DNA from: Marinicella pacifica
GTDB taxonomy: Bacteria; Pseudomonadota; Gammaproteobacteria; Xanthomonadales; Marinicellaceae
Length of the DNA: 64,000 nucleotides
Assembly (NCBI RefSeq): GCF_014636635.1
Contig: NZ_BMEO01000001.1
Location: forward strand, 186,001 to 250,000
Direction of reading: 5' to 3'
The translations under genes were made by a program, and so were the position numbers. The notes under the pieces are model-generated. The model saw only the letters and a program-made list of their open reading frames with translations. It was not told the DNA's origin and searched no databases. Within the stretch, counting starts at the first letter, position 1, and every line of letters begins with the position of its first letter. Below are positions 1 to 8,580 of the stretch, piece by piece.

Positions 1-225
1 GTGAGTAACACAACCACAGCTGGCACAGCGCATAAATTCCAATTCTTTATCACCCCAGGAATACGAATCGATGCCGTCTGCACCAATAGTAATCAGCGGC
101 TCATTAGGTGGGTAATAGCCCCATAAACTCATATAGCGACTGCAAATTGAACAGTTACATTGTGTCACTTCAGTTGGTTTGTCAACATCAATAACAACAT
201 TGCCACAGTGACAGCTTATTTTCAT
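1..225 (-). CDS. GFA-family zinc protein, partial (3' end off the window)
   Basis: This open frame runs from an ATG at 225 to the left edge, giving the first 75 residues with no stop. It starts MKISCHCGNV and carries CxC (residues 5-7), CxCxxC (23-28) and a later CASCGC (67-72). That is the cysteine layout of the GFA/CENP-V family (glutathione-dependent formaldehyde-activating enzyme-like), whose members bind two zinc ions. Full members are about 110-140 residues, so roughly half is visible. No formaldehyde pathway gene is adjacent, so the substrate is unknown. Confidence 0.75.
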   Translation of the reverse strand, partial: MKISCHCGNVVIDVDKPTEVTQCNCSICSRYMSLWGYYPPNEPLITIGADGIDSYSWGDKELEFMRCASCGCVTH

Positions 226-480
226 CACTTATTCTCGCATTGAAAGAAATTTACAATCCTATTTAAGCACGATTGTTGTCATAAATTATCATTATCAGTA
301 AATATTCCTTAATCACTCAACTCGATTTACTTAAACTTCACAAGCAAAAGCTTATAATGATAAATAACAAAACTGTCCTTTCTATTATTTAAAACCATAC
401 AGAAGGTTTGTCACGTTCCGTGGATAATATTTAGGGCTGTTATCTTTAATTCAAAAATAATAATGCGTAAAGGAGAAACC

Positions 481-1482
481 ATGCAAACCACAAAAACAAT
501 TAATTTAAAAAGCAGACCGGTTGGCAAGCCGACCATGTCAGACTTTGAATTTGCCACCTCAGAAGTGCCTAAATTAAAAGATGGCGAGGTTTTATTGAGC
601 ACCCGCTATGTTTCGGTCGATCCCTATTTAAGAGGCCGAATGAGCGATGCACCCTCTTATATTGAACCTTTTCAGATCGGGAAACCTATGGCATCAGGAA
701 TCATTGCAGAAGTCATCGAATCTAACCATGATGATTTTAAAGCCGGTGATTTTGTCTCCGGTATGATGCCCTGGAAAGAAACTCAGGTTTTAAAAACCGA
801 CGGTCTGATAAAAGTTGATCCTGACAAGGCACCCCTATCTGCCTATTTGGGCATTTTAGGCATGACCGGTTTAACCGCTTATTTTGGTCTCACTGATATT
901 GGCAAACCGAAAAAAGGTGAAACCCTGCTGGTTTCCGGTGCAGCCGGTGCTGTTGGCAGTGTTGTTGGTCAAATTGGCAAAATACTGGGCTTACGGGTGG
1001 TTGGTATTGCCGGCAGCGATGAGAAAATCGAGATGCTGACATCAGATTTTGGTTTTGATGCCGGTATTAACTACAACACCACCGACAACATGGTGAAAGC
1101 CATTGGTCAAGCCTGTCCCGACGGTGTCGATGTCTATTTTGATAATGTCGGCGGTGAAATTTCTGACGCCGTGTTATTTAACATCAACAAGTTCTCCAGA
1201 ACCATAAACTGTGGTGCCATTGCGGTTTATAACAACACCGAAGCCCCGAAAGGCATCAGCCCGCAACCTTTCCTGGTCAAAAACAGCGCCTCCATGCAGG
1301 GCTTTATTATTTTTGACTACGTCGACAGACACGCCGAAGGCATCCGGCAACTGGCCGAATGGTTACAACAAGACAAACTAAAATACACTGAAACCATCCG
1401 CGAAGGTTTTGACAGCATCCCCCAGGCCTTTTTAGACCTGTTTAAAGGTAAAAACAAAGGCAAAATGGTGGTGAAGGTTTAA
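481..1482 (+). CDS. NADP-dependent MDR-family oxidoreductase (CurA/YncB-like)
   Basis: The product is 333 residues and belongs to the zinc-independent medium-chain dehydrogenase/reductase group that reduces alpha,beta-unsaturated ketones and aldehydes with NADPH. A GroES-like N-terminal half ends near residue 115, followed by a Rossmann half with the AAGAVGSVVGQIGK nucleotide loop. No structural-zinc cysteine cluster is visible. I place the start at 481 because AAGGAG at 469-474 lies at Shine-Dalgarno distance from it; the upstream ATG at 463 would put this ribosome site inside the gene. It is a single gene, followed by a convergent regulator. The substrate is not predictable from sequence. 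Confidence 0.88.
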   Translation: MQTTKTINLKSRPVGKPTMSDFEFATSEVPKLKDGEVLLSTRYVSVDPYLRGRMSDAPSYIEPFQIGKPMASGIIAEVIESNHDDFKAGDFVSGMMPWKETQVLKTDGLIKVDPDKAPLSAYLGILGMTGLTAYFGLTDIGKPKKGETLLVSGAAGAVGSVVGQIGKILGLRVVGIAGSDEKIEMLTSDFGFDAGINYNTTDNMVKAIGQACPDGVDVYFDNVGGEISDAVLFNINKFSRTINCGAIAVYNNTEAPKGISPQPFLVKNSASMQGFIIFDYVDRHAEGIRQLAEWLQQDKLKYTETIREGFDSIPQAFLDLFKGKNKGKMVVKV

Positions 1483-1506
1483 CCAGCGATTAACCCGTAC
1501 TGTTTT

Positions 1507-1968
1507 TTAATGCAACTTATCTCGCATTGTTTTAAATGCCCGGTATGAATCAAGACCGTGTTGTTGAGCCGTTAAACGAACCACAAAATAGCAGAAACCC
1601 ACGACAAGCCAAGTGGCTAAAATCATTTTTAGCCACAGGCTGTTTATTGATCCAACAAAAAGCCACACCAGAAACAGTGAAATAATCTGGGCTAATCCTA
1701 TAGATAATAGCGCAATCCGCCAGCCCTTATTAATTATTTCCTGTTTCTCTTTTTTAGAAAATGATTCAGCTGTCCAATACGAACGCTCAACAACAAATAC
1801 TGATGACAGCGCACTAATGGTGTCAACAGAAACACGACCGACTGATTCAGCACGCTGAACAGTTCTTAAACTGAGACCACTGATATCAGCTAAATGTTGC
1901 TGAGTCCAGCCTTTCTGTTGGCGTTGTTTTTTAAGTTTTTCGATGTCGATGTTCATTTCATTATTCAT
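1507..1968 (-). CDS. XRE-family HTH membrane protein
   Basis: The product is 153 residues. An N-terminal helix-turn-helix of the Cro/C1 type (about residues 10-60, with the core GWTQQHLADISGLSLRTVQR) is followed by two hydrophobic spans near residues 88-107 and 113-131. This is a small DNA-binding protein tethered to the inner membrane, a layout common in gammaproteobacteria and usually uncharacterised. Its target is unknown. The 3' end faces the oxidoreductase gene with a short gap, so it is probably transcribed alone. Confidence 0.7.
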   Translation of the reverse strand: MNNEMNIDIEKLKKQRQQKGWTQQHLADISGLSLRTVQRAESVGRVSVDTISALSSVFVVERSYWTAESFSKKEKQEIINKGWRIALLSIGLAQIISLFLVWLFVGSINSLWLKMILATWLVVGFCYFVVRLTAQQHGLDSYRAFKTMRDKLH

Positions 1969-2135
1969 AATCAGATGATGTTCAATATTTTAGACGACAA
2001 ATTAAAACATGAACACCTGCAAAGTTTGACGCCATTTATGCGTCACCGAGCCGTCAAGGCTTGCCCTGCCTTACCCGCAACAGAATTTAGCTTCTTTTCA
2101 AACCAAGCGTTGGTAAATTTGTATTGCCGTACAGG

Positions 2136-2152
2136 GCGACCGCGAGGGTCGC
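2136..2152. repeat. REP-like hairpin in an intergenic gap
   Basis: A perfect stem GCGACC / GGTCGC with a five-base loop lies in the 266-bp gap between the XRE gene and the old yellow enzyme gene. GC-rich hairpins of this form, next to the word 'gcggctac', resemble dispersed REP-type palindromes. Only one copy was found in this window, so the repeat assignment is tentative. The rest of the gap shows no convincing gene. Confidence 0.4.
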
Positions 2153-2234
2153 GGCTACAATCACTTTTTACACCGAATATCTTCATAGATGCGCTGTAAA
2201 TCAAAGAACATAGCTTGGTTGCAATGAAAACTTT

Positions 2235-3338
2235 TTATTCAGATTTTTCAAGCACAGGATAATCCGTATAACCTTTGGCTCCAGTGGTATAAAACGTATC
2301 CTCATCCCAGCGTGCGATTTCAGCGTTTGCTTCAAAGCGCTCGACCAGATCAGGATTGGAGATAAACAATTTACCAAAGGCCACCAAATCAGCCAGACCA
2401 TCGGCAATCACCTGATTTCCGCGTTCTTGGTTAAATCCTGCATTGATCATTAAAGTGCCTTTATAAAGTGGACGATAATGCTCGGCAATATTCGGTTCAG
2501 CGTGCGGCACATCACTGACATCGTTAAAAGGTTCTGACAGGTGCAGATAAGCCAAATCGTAGTCATTGAGTTTATCGACGACATAATCAAAAGTCGGGAT
2601 GCTCTCTTTATCGAGCGTCATCCCAAAAATACCATGCAATGACGGGTTAAGACGTAATCCAATACGACCTTCAGGCATGTGCTTCTTAATCTCATCAATC
2701 ACCTCAAACAGGATTTTCGCCCTGTTTTCTTTTGAACCACCGTATTCATCGGTTCTGTGATTGGACGTTCGACTAAAAAACTGATGCAGCAGATAACCAT
2801 TAGAAGAATGAATCTCAACGCCATCAAAACCGGCCGCCATGGCATTTTTAGCCGCCCGGCCATAATCTTTGATGGTCTTCTTAATTTCATCGATGGCCAT
2901 GGCTTTCGGTGTCACCGTGTCTTTAAAACCATCCGGCGTAAAAGACTGGGAATTTGGGTTAACGGCAGATGCGGACAGCGGCAACTCACCGCCATGAAAA
3001 TCCGGATGCGACATCCGCCCCACATGCCACAACTGGCAAAATATTTTACCGCCTTTGGCATGAACCGCATCCGTTACTTTTTGCCAACCCGCCACTTGTT
3101 TATCAGTGTGAATGCCGGGCGTATTAATATAGCCAACCGCCCGCTCTGAAATCTGCGAGCCTTCTGAAATAATCAAACCGGCTGACGCCCGCTGACTATA
3201 ATACTCAACCATCAGATCATTCGGCACCTTACCCGAATTATCGGCCCGGCTTCGGGTTAAAGGCGCCATGACCACCCGATTGTTTAGTGTGATATCACCG
3301 AGTGGATATTCTGTTAAAAGGGGTTGTTTGTTATCCAT
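2235..3338 (-). CDS. Old yellow enzyme family alkene reductase (NemA-like)
   Basis: The product is 367 residues, the usual size for NemA/OYE flavoproteins. It has the TIM-barrel landmarks of the family: an N-terminal LNNRVVMAPLTRSRA segment that contacts FMN, QLWHVGRMSHPDF, and DGVEIHSSNGYLLHQFFS with the His-Ser-Asn set near the substrate pocket. It is predicted to reduce activated C=C bonds such as N-ethylmaleimide, or nitro-esters, with NADPH. Its start is 3 bp downstream of the end of the next upstream gene, so the two are probably cotranscribed. The physiological substrate is unknown. Confidence 0.9.
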   Translation of the reverse strand: MDNKQPLLTEYPLGDITLNNRVVMAPLTRSRADNSGKVPNDLMVEYYSQRASAGLIISEGSQISERAVGYINTPGIHTDKQVAGWQKVTDAVHAKGGKIFCQLWHVGRMSHPDFHGGELPLSASAVNPNSQSFTPDGFKDTVTPKAMAIDEIKKTIKDYGRAAKNAMAAGFDGVEIHSSNGYLLHQFFSRTSNHRTDEYGGSKENRAKILFEVIDEIKKHMPEGRIGLRLNPSLHGIFGMTLDKESIPTFDYVVDKLNDYDLAYLHLSEPFNDVSDVPHAEPNIAEHYRPLYKGTLMINAGFNQERGNQVIADGLADLVAFGKLFISNPDLVERFEANAEIARWDEDTFYTTGAKGYTDYPVLEKSE

Positions 3339-3341
3339 GAC

Positions 3342-4556
3342 TTACTCCATTTGTTTAAGTGAATCGCGTAATCGTTGAGTGAGATACTTCGGTTTAACCT
3401 GGTTCAAAGTCACACGATTGCATTGTTGAAATTGACAGAATGATTTAATAGCATCGATAAAAGCCGAAACAACCAAAACTTCATCAGAATTGTGTCGTTC
3501 AAAATGCACATATTTAATCTCTAAATGTTGGGTTTTACGATGGACTTTACAATCTATACGGCCGATAAATTCGTCTCTAAAGAGTAATGGCAGGCAAAAA
3601 TATCCATATTCACGTTTAGCTTCCGGGACATAGCATTCAATTTTATAATCAAAATTAAATAAGGCTTTAAGGCGGTCGCGTTGGATTACGGCATTATCAA
3701 AAGGCGAGAGTATTTTTAATCGATTGCTGACTCTGGGTAGATGTTTTTCGAGTGCACCAGCTTCTATGAAAAACCCTTCACCAGAATTTATTTTAATCTG
3801 CTCAAGTTGGCCTTGCGCTAAACCTTCATTAAGTAAAGTTTCCACTGCTTTTTTCAGCGCCTTATTTCGGCGTAAATACGTGATGCCTTTTAAAGAAACC
3901 AAACCATGGCAGCGTAATTGCTGCTCGATTAGGTGCTGGGCAAATTCTTCCGTGCTTGGCTGACTTGTGTTCACACCTGAAGGTATAACCCGTTCCGTTA
4001 AATCATAGACTTTTTGAAACCCCTCGCGACCACAGACCATTAAATCCCCTTGCATATACAATTGCTCCAGGGCTTTTTTCGCTGGTTTCCAGTCCCACCA
4101 GCCTTTAGCTGTCGTGCGCTTTGAGTCTAAGTCCCGGGAACGTAATGGCCCATCGATGCGTATCCGATCGAGCAGTTCTGCCATGCGTTTTTTATCCGGA
4201 CTTTTGTACCAATGGGTTTGCCCGCTTTTAATGGCCTGCTTATAGGGTAAGGAAAAACGAAAATCAACCATCGGCAGAAAAGCCGCGGCGTGTGACCAAT
4301 ATTCAAATATATCACCATCCAGCAACAGTTGATTCAGCATATCCGGTTTAAAGCCCGGTACCCGCGTCTGCAAAACATGATGATGCGCACGCTCGACAAC
4401 CGATATGGTGTCAATCTGGACATAACCTAAATGTTCAATGGCATTGCGCACGCCAGACAAGCCCTGACCAAAGGGCTGTCTGTGTAATAAACCCTGACCA
4501 GCCAGAGCCAGTCGACGTAACTTCGCCAGTTCTTGCGAGCGTTTAATTTTAATCAT
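3342..4556 (-). CDS. YcaQ/AlkZ-family winged-helix DNA glycosylase
   Basis: The product is 404 residues and matches the HTH_42 (formerly DUF1006) family that includes E. coli YcaQ, a glycosylase that unhooks DNA interstrand crosslinks. The catalytic Q-hydrophobic-D signature appears as YVQIDTISVVERAHHH, with Q47 and D49. This is the YcaQ-like form; the AlkZ-like form has Q-x-Q. The rest fits the three winged-helix domains and C-terminal barrel of the family. It lies directly upstream of the old yellow enzyme gene with a 3-bp gap. A role in alkylation or crosslink repair is inferred from the family. Confidence 0.82.
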   Translation of the reverse strand: MIKIKRSQELAKLRRLALAGQGLLHRQPFGQGLSGVRNAIEHLGYVQIDTISVVERAHHHVLQTRVPGFKPDMLNQLLLDGDIFEYWSHAAAFLPMVDFRFSLPYKQAIKSGQTHWYKSPDKKRMAELLDRIRIDGPLRSRDLDSKRTTAKGWWDWKPAKKALEQLYMQGDLMVCGREGFQKVYDLTERVIPSGVNTSQPSTEEFAQHLIEQQLRCHGLVSLKGITYLRRNKALKKAVETLLNEGLAQGQLEQIKINSGEGFFIEAGALEKHLPRVSNRLKILSPFDNAVIQRDRLKALFNFDYKIECYVPEAKREYGYFCLPLLFRDEFIGRIDCKVHRKTQHLEIKYVHFERHNSDEVLVVSAFIDAIKSFCQFQQCNRVTLNQVKPKYLTQRLRDSLKQME

Positions 4557-4647
4557 AGAGGTATTTGACTATTATGATTGTGATTATCAAGACCATAATA
4601 CAATGTAACCATAATTTTATGCCCAAGAAATCGAATCAAAAATTGAA

Positions 4648-5433
4648 TTAAAGTTTATTGTCTTTGTCTGTGTCGATTTTACCCATAACCCTTTTAATTT
4701 TAAGCAGCGAAGCCCTTAACGGTGTGCGCGGTAATTTGGGTGCCTGTTCAATCATTTCATTCATCATGTGATTAAAATCCACGTCTTGCATTTGCAACAT
4801 ACCGCCATGAGCCAACATGATTTTAGTTGGTGTAAGCTGTTTAATTCTGCGTAAGGATTGGCGGTATTGATTGGGGTGAAACACCGGAAAAGGCGCGATA
4901 AATCCGCGCTTAAGTTTAATCATTAAATCGGCTACATACACCCGGTTTTCTTCTTTGTGCAGAACCGATAAATCACGATCGGTGTGACCGGGGGTTTCCA
5001 ACAATACCCAGTCTGGGAAATGGGGCACTTGATTACCTTCTTTGGCTTTCACATCGGGTTTGAGCTTTCGACTATAGAAGACGTTCTTCCAGGGCTTTTT
5101 AAGCTTTCGCGCCACAAAAACAGTCAACGCCATATCGATCCAATGCATTAGCAATCCATTAAAACCACGGTACCATTGCTGGGGTTTATCAGCAGAAACA
5201 ATCACACAGCCTGTTAATTGGCGTAATTTATGCGCAGCACCGGCATGATCCGGATGCATATGGGTGACGATCAGGGTTTTTAAATCCGACAGAGGACGTT
5301 GCAGGTCTTGCTCTATAAATTCACTCAACATGGTGACATCAGCCCGACAGCAACCATCGAGCAGTAATAAGCCATGTGGGTATTCAACGAGATATATAGA
5401 CTGGATATAGCCGGTTAAATGGTGGACTTTCAT
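4648..5433 (-). CDS. Metallo-beta-lactamase-fold hydrolase
   Basis: The product is 261 residues with the MBL motif HMHPDH (HxHxDH) in the N-terminal third, a second metal-ligand segment ETPGHTDRDL, and a later metal-site region YVADLM. The last ~40 residues are basic. MBL-fold proteins of this size hydrolyse thioesters, lactones or phosphoesters, and the substrate here is not evident. No signal peptide is seen, so it is probably cytoplasmic. It appears to be monocistronic. Confidence 0.8.
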   Translation of the reverse strand: MKVHHLTGYIQSIYLVEYPHGLLLLDGCCRADVTMLSEFIEQDLQRPLSDLKTLIVTHMHPDHAGAAHKLRQLTGCVIVSADKPQQWYRGFNGLLMHWIDMALTVFVARKLKKPWKNVFYSRKLKPDVKAKEGNQVPHFPDWVLLETPGHTDRDLSVLHKEENRVYVADLMIKLKRGFIAPFPVFHPNQYRQSLRRIKQLTPTKIMLAHGGMLQMQDVDFNHMMNEMIEQAPKLPRTPLRASLLKIKRVMGKIDTDKDNKL

Positions 5434-5697
5434 GTTGGTTTGATTGTGATTTGATGTTTTGAATGTAATGAGTAAACCGATTCAGTTAAACATTAGTTAT
5501 AGTTAAGCTTAATATGGAATAGCTTACCAAAATTGAGACGATATACTGTTAAATAGTTTCGAAATGTCTGATTTACAGTTAATTCCAGCGGGTAATAAGC
5601 AGCATTAACAGTTGAAACCACCTCGCCAAAAGCACCAACACACAGATCGAAACAAGGCGGTTTTTAACAATGTTGGCTGTGGTTTGGAAAAATACTG
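5434..5697. other. Gap with no recognisable gene
   Basis: This stretch sits between the MBL-fold gene and the 139-bp repeat. I see no open frame with a plausible start and no strong hairpin. It does not contain the missing N-terminal part of the truncated esterase that follows the repeat. Confidence 0.5.
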
Positions 5698-5836
5698 AGG
5701 AGTGCTGCTGAGCAGCACGACCCGCCGAGCCGGTTAGGCCAGGTAAATGAAGTCATGCGGTTTCGCCGCAGGCGAATAAGCGTGACGGAATGTCCGTTAA
5801 GGCCGTGAGCGGAAGCGTAAGTCCCAAGAACACACC
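5698..5836 (+). repeat. 139-bp dispersed repeat, copy 1
   Basis: These 139 bases are identical, in the same orientation, to 18850-18988. The unit is built from small hairpins: GTGCTGCT/AGCAGCAC, TTCGCC/GGCGAA with a GCA loop, and ACGGA/TCCGT with an ATG loop. Both edges are sharp, because sequences diverge immediately outside. It borders the 5'-truncated esterase remnant. The minus strand is open across the unit and gives a fortuitous peptide in both copies. No terminal transposase or target-site duplication was seen. Confidence 0.9.
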
Positions 5837-6065
5837 CTTGTGGGCTTTTCATGGTGACAAAGATGGTACTGTTGGTGCCAGTGGCACCATTAACCCCATT
5901 AATAATATCCTCGCCTGCCCGGCACCCCTGGAAGATATCAGCATGGTTATATACCCGGGTGTCGGTCACAATTCCTGGCGCCGAACCTATGATTTAAGCG
6001 CCGGCCATGATATTTATCATTGGTTGTTAAATTTCAGAAACGAAGACGCCATAACCATTCCATAA
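5837..6065 (+). pseudogene. C-terminal remnant of an alpha/beta hydrolase (carboxylesterase-like)
   Basis: The frame entering from the 139-bp repeat reads TPLWAFHGDKDGTV and later YPGVGHNSW, then ends in HWLLNF and a short tail. These are the acid-loop (HGDKD) and catalytic-histidine (GHNSW) regions at the C-terminus of LpqC/prolyl-oligopeptidase-like esterases. The nucleophile GxSxG region and everything before it are absent. The remnant is about 75 residues, against 250 or more for a whole domain. The break coincides with the repeat edge, so insertion or rearrangement at the repeat probably removed the 5' part. Confidence 0.75.
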
Positions 6066-6315
6066 ATCAGAGAATTAATTCATCTCATCTAAGCATTCGT
6101 CTCAATATTTTAATAATATTTGGATATTATGTTTGGTGTATTCAAAACACCCCTTGAAAGGTGCTTTATGCGAATTTCAAGGTGAGCAAAAATAGCACTT
6201 ACCAGACTCAATACGGTGATAAAATAAATACCTCTCACATAAGGTATTCAATAAACTTTATAATCCACAAAACACATACCAAAATTTGTGCAACCCCCAC
6301 GGACAAATTCAAGCT

Positions 6316-7338
6316 ATGAAGCAAAACGACAACACGAAAGACGATCTCCTTATTGGTGGTCACAGAATACAAGCGGGCGAAACCAAAAAAATCGCATTAC
6401 CCACGGTGCGTTTATACACCGATACCAACATGTCGATTCCCATTTATGTAAAACGTGGTAAAAAACCGGGACCAACCATCTTTGTCAGTGGCGCCATCCA
6501 TGGCGATGAGCTCAATGGTATTGAAATTATTAGCCGTTTAATTAACAGTCGCTCCATCAATGCATTACGCGGTACTCTAATTGCGGTACCGATTGTCAAT
6601 GCCTTTGGGGTCTTGAATCAGAGTCGTTATTTACCTGATCGCAGAGATTTAAACCGCTGTTTCCCCGGCTCGGCCAAAGGCTCTCTGGCCGGACGCATAG
6701 CCTATTTATTTATGCAGGAAGTGGTTTTAAAATGTGATTTTGGCATCGATTTGCACACCGGTGCCATTCACCGCAGCAACTTACCGCAAATCAGGGCTAA
6801 TTTAGATGATCCGGTGACCTGTGAAATGGCCAAAGCCTTCGCCGTACCGGTTTTAATCAATTCAAATTTAAGAGATGGTTCTTTGCGTCAGTGTGCCGAT
6901 GAACACGGCATCCCGATGTTATTGTATGAGGCAGGCCAGGCCCTGCGTTTCGATGAGTTGTCGATTAAGGTGGGCGTTAAAGGCATTATGAATGTTTTAA
7001 GACACCTCAATATGCTGCCCAAACGTAAGTCCAAAAAACCACCGGTTGAACCTTTTGTGGCCAGAAACAGCGGCTGGGTACGGGCCTCAGACAGTGGCTT
7101 TGTGATTCATAAAAAACAACTGGGTGATCGGGTGTATGAACAGGATGTGCTGGCAGAAATTAAAAAGCCTTTAGGCGATGTCTCATCCAAAATCCTGAGC
7201 CATGCCGACGGTATTATTATCGGCAAACAAAATATTCCCCTGGTACAAGAAGGCGAAGCCGTTTACCACATCGCTTACTTCAACAAACCCAAAAAAGTCG
7301 AAGCCAGTATTGAACATATGCAGGATCGTTATGAGTAA
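6316..7338 (+). CDS. Succinylglutamate desuccinylase/aspartoacylase-family protein
   Basis: The product is about 340 residues. It has the zinc-binding HGDELNGIE (HxxE) and later GIDLHTG of the M14-like AstE/AspA family, and a C-terminal beta domain rich in glycine turns. An ATG at 6316 is chosen as start; a TTG at 6286 would add ten residues and has no better ribosome site. Proteins of this type often accompany RimK-like ligases, but none is nearby. It probably cleaves an N-acyl or amide bond in a small molecule; the substrate is unknown. Confidence 0.8.
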   Translation: MKQNDNTKDDLLIGGHRIQAGETKKIALPTVRLYTDTNMSIPIYVKRGKKPGPTIFVSGAIHGDELNGIEIISRLINSRSINALRGTLIAVPIVNAFGVLNQSRYLPDRRDLNRCFPGSAKGSLAGRIAYLFMQEVVLKCDFGIDLHTGAIHRSNLPQIRANLDDPVTCEMAKAFAVPVLINSNLRDGSLRQCADEHGIPMLLYEAGQALRFDELSIKVGVKGIMNVLRHLNMLPKRKSKKPPVEPFVARNSGWVRASDSGFVIHKKQLGDRVYEQDVLAEIKKPLGDVSSKILSHADGIIIGKQNIPLVQEGEAVYHIAYFNKPKKVEASIEHMQDRYE

Positions 7339-7370
7339 GGAATGAACTAAAATAAGACAGGGTTATTTGA

Positions 7371-7835
7371 TTAAATTGTGTCGGTCTTACTAAATCGTTT
7401 TTTAATGGGTTTCTGAAAAAGCACAATTATAAAAATAAGTGGTATTACTGCGTGAATATAGATTGGCCAGCTACTAAAAGATTCAATTATGCCCCCTTCA
7501 CTGTGATTTAGAGTAGGCGGTTCACCGGGTATAGACAATATGCCGTAAAGTCGACTGAGAAATTCAGCAGAAAATACGATCATGGCTAATTTCCATGCCC
7601 AAGCCCGAATTCGGAACAGGCCATAAGCAGTGACGATTTTTAAAATAAGTAGCAGAACAAACCACATCATCCACAAAAAATTCAAAACATACATTTCAGA
7701 CATGGCATCACTGCGTGGGGAATAACCCAATTCCATCCAAATAACCCTGACCAAACCCGGCAGCGAAAACAGCGCGATGGCTGCTGTTATGATGGCTATT
7801 ATTTGAACAATAAAAACTGACTTTTTGTTTTTCAT
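7371..7835 (-). CDS. Hypothetical four-TM membrane protein
   Basis: The product is 154 residues and not recognised. Hydrophobic spans are visible at about residues 7-30, 48-72, 80-98 and 126-143, with a basic C-terminus, so it is an inner-membrane protein. It is convergent with the upstream desuccinylase-like gene and has no partner gene. Confidence 0.55.
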   Translation of the reverse strand: MKNKKSVFIVQIIAIITAAIALFSLPGLVRVIWMELGYSPRSDAMSEMYVLNFLWMMWFVLLLILKIVTAYGLFRIRAWAWKLAMIVFSAEFLSRLYGILSIPGEPPTLNHSEGGIIESFSSWPIYIHAVIPLIFIIVLFQKPIKKRFSKTDTI

Positions 7836-7946
7836 TATGATTTCATATGATTAATAATCAAGATATTACCATGATTAATGGGGCTATTCTTTGCGTTATA
7901 CCTGAGATTCACAAATTTAATCAAATTGTCTTTAGCCGTCATAAAA

Positions 7947-7962
7947 GTCGGCTAAAGCCGAC
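7947..7962. repeat. REP-like palindrome
   Basis: A perfect stem GTCGGCT/AGCCGAC with a two-base loop lies in the gap between two unrelated small genes and is followed by GACCCC. Palindromes of the 'gtcggctaaagccgac' form are common dispersed elements in bacterial chromosomes. It could also help terminate transcription, but no T-run follows. Confidence 0.4.
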
Positions 7963-8017
7963 GACCCCAACAAGTTGAATAATTGAACTTAACTTTAATC
8001 CTTTTGCCATAGCATCC

Positions 8018-8443
8018 ATGTACAGAATTTTAATGCTATTAATTATCAGCTTTTCAGCCCAAGCGGTTATCGTCAATGGTTCTGAAGAACACTCAAGGCT
8101 GATGTTGCCGAAGTATGTAAAGAGTTCTGAATTGATTGTTATCGGTGATGTTTTTAGTGAACACACGAATCAATTTATTAAAGTAGAGGAAGTGCTTAAA
8201 GGCGAACTTACATTTAAAGGAAAAGTCATTCCAACATATTCCTATGTAACAAACCTCTCTTGTGGCACAGGTCAACCTTTGCCCATACCGGATGATGAGG
8301 TTTCAATTGTATTTTTTGATTCTGAACATAACATGCCATCTCAATTCAACAATAACAAACCCACTTCTCACGGCCGGTATTTTCACATAAGAAAGAAATT
8401 TTTAGCTGATGTGAAAAAACTTATTATAGAGTTACCTCAATAA
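8018..8443 (+). CDS. Hypothetical secreted protein
   Basis: The product is 141 residues starting MYRILMLLIISFSAQAV, which reads as a Sec signal peptide with a cleavage site near residue 16. The mature part contains SELIVIGDVF and FIKVEEVLKGEL, a beta-rich pattern seen in small secreted domains of unknown function. It has one cysteine, in NLSCGTG. No catalytic signature is recognised and there is no operon partner. Confidence 0.55.
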   Translation: MYRILMLLIISFSAQAVIVNGSEEHSRLMLPKYVKSSELIVIGDVFSEHTNQFIKVEEVLKGELTFKGKVIPTYSYVTNLSCGTGQPLPIPDDEVSIVFFDSEHNMPSQFNNNKPTSHGRYFHIRKKFLADVKKLIIELPQ

Positions 8444-8580
8444 CAGTTTTTCCACAAATTGAACCTCTACCGCTTGCTTCGAGCCCGTTTTTTTTAATTA
8501 TCTGATAAACACGTATTATTCTTGATTAGTTTAGGCCATCACCTTAAGATAATTTCAGATCATTCAGGAGCACACATAAC

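Noticed and set aside
1894-2199. 101-residue plus-strand ORF spanning the XRE gene start and the REP-like hairpin
   Set aside because: It starts inside the XRE gene, crosses the hairpin and has no domain or ribosome site.
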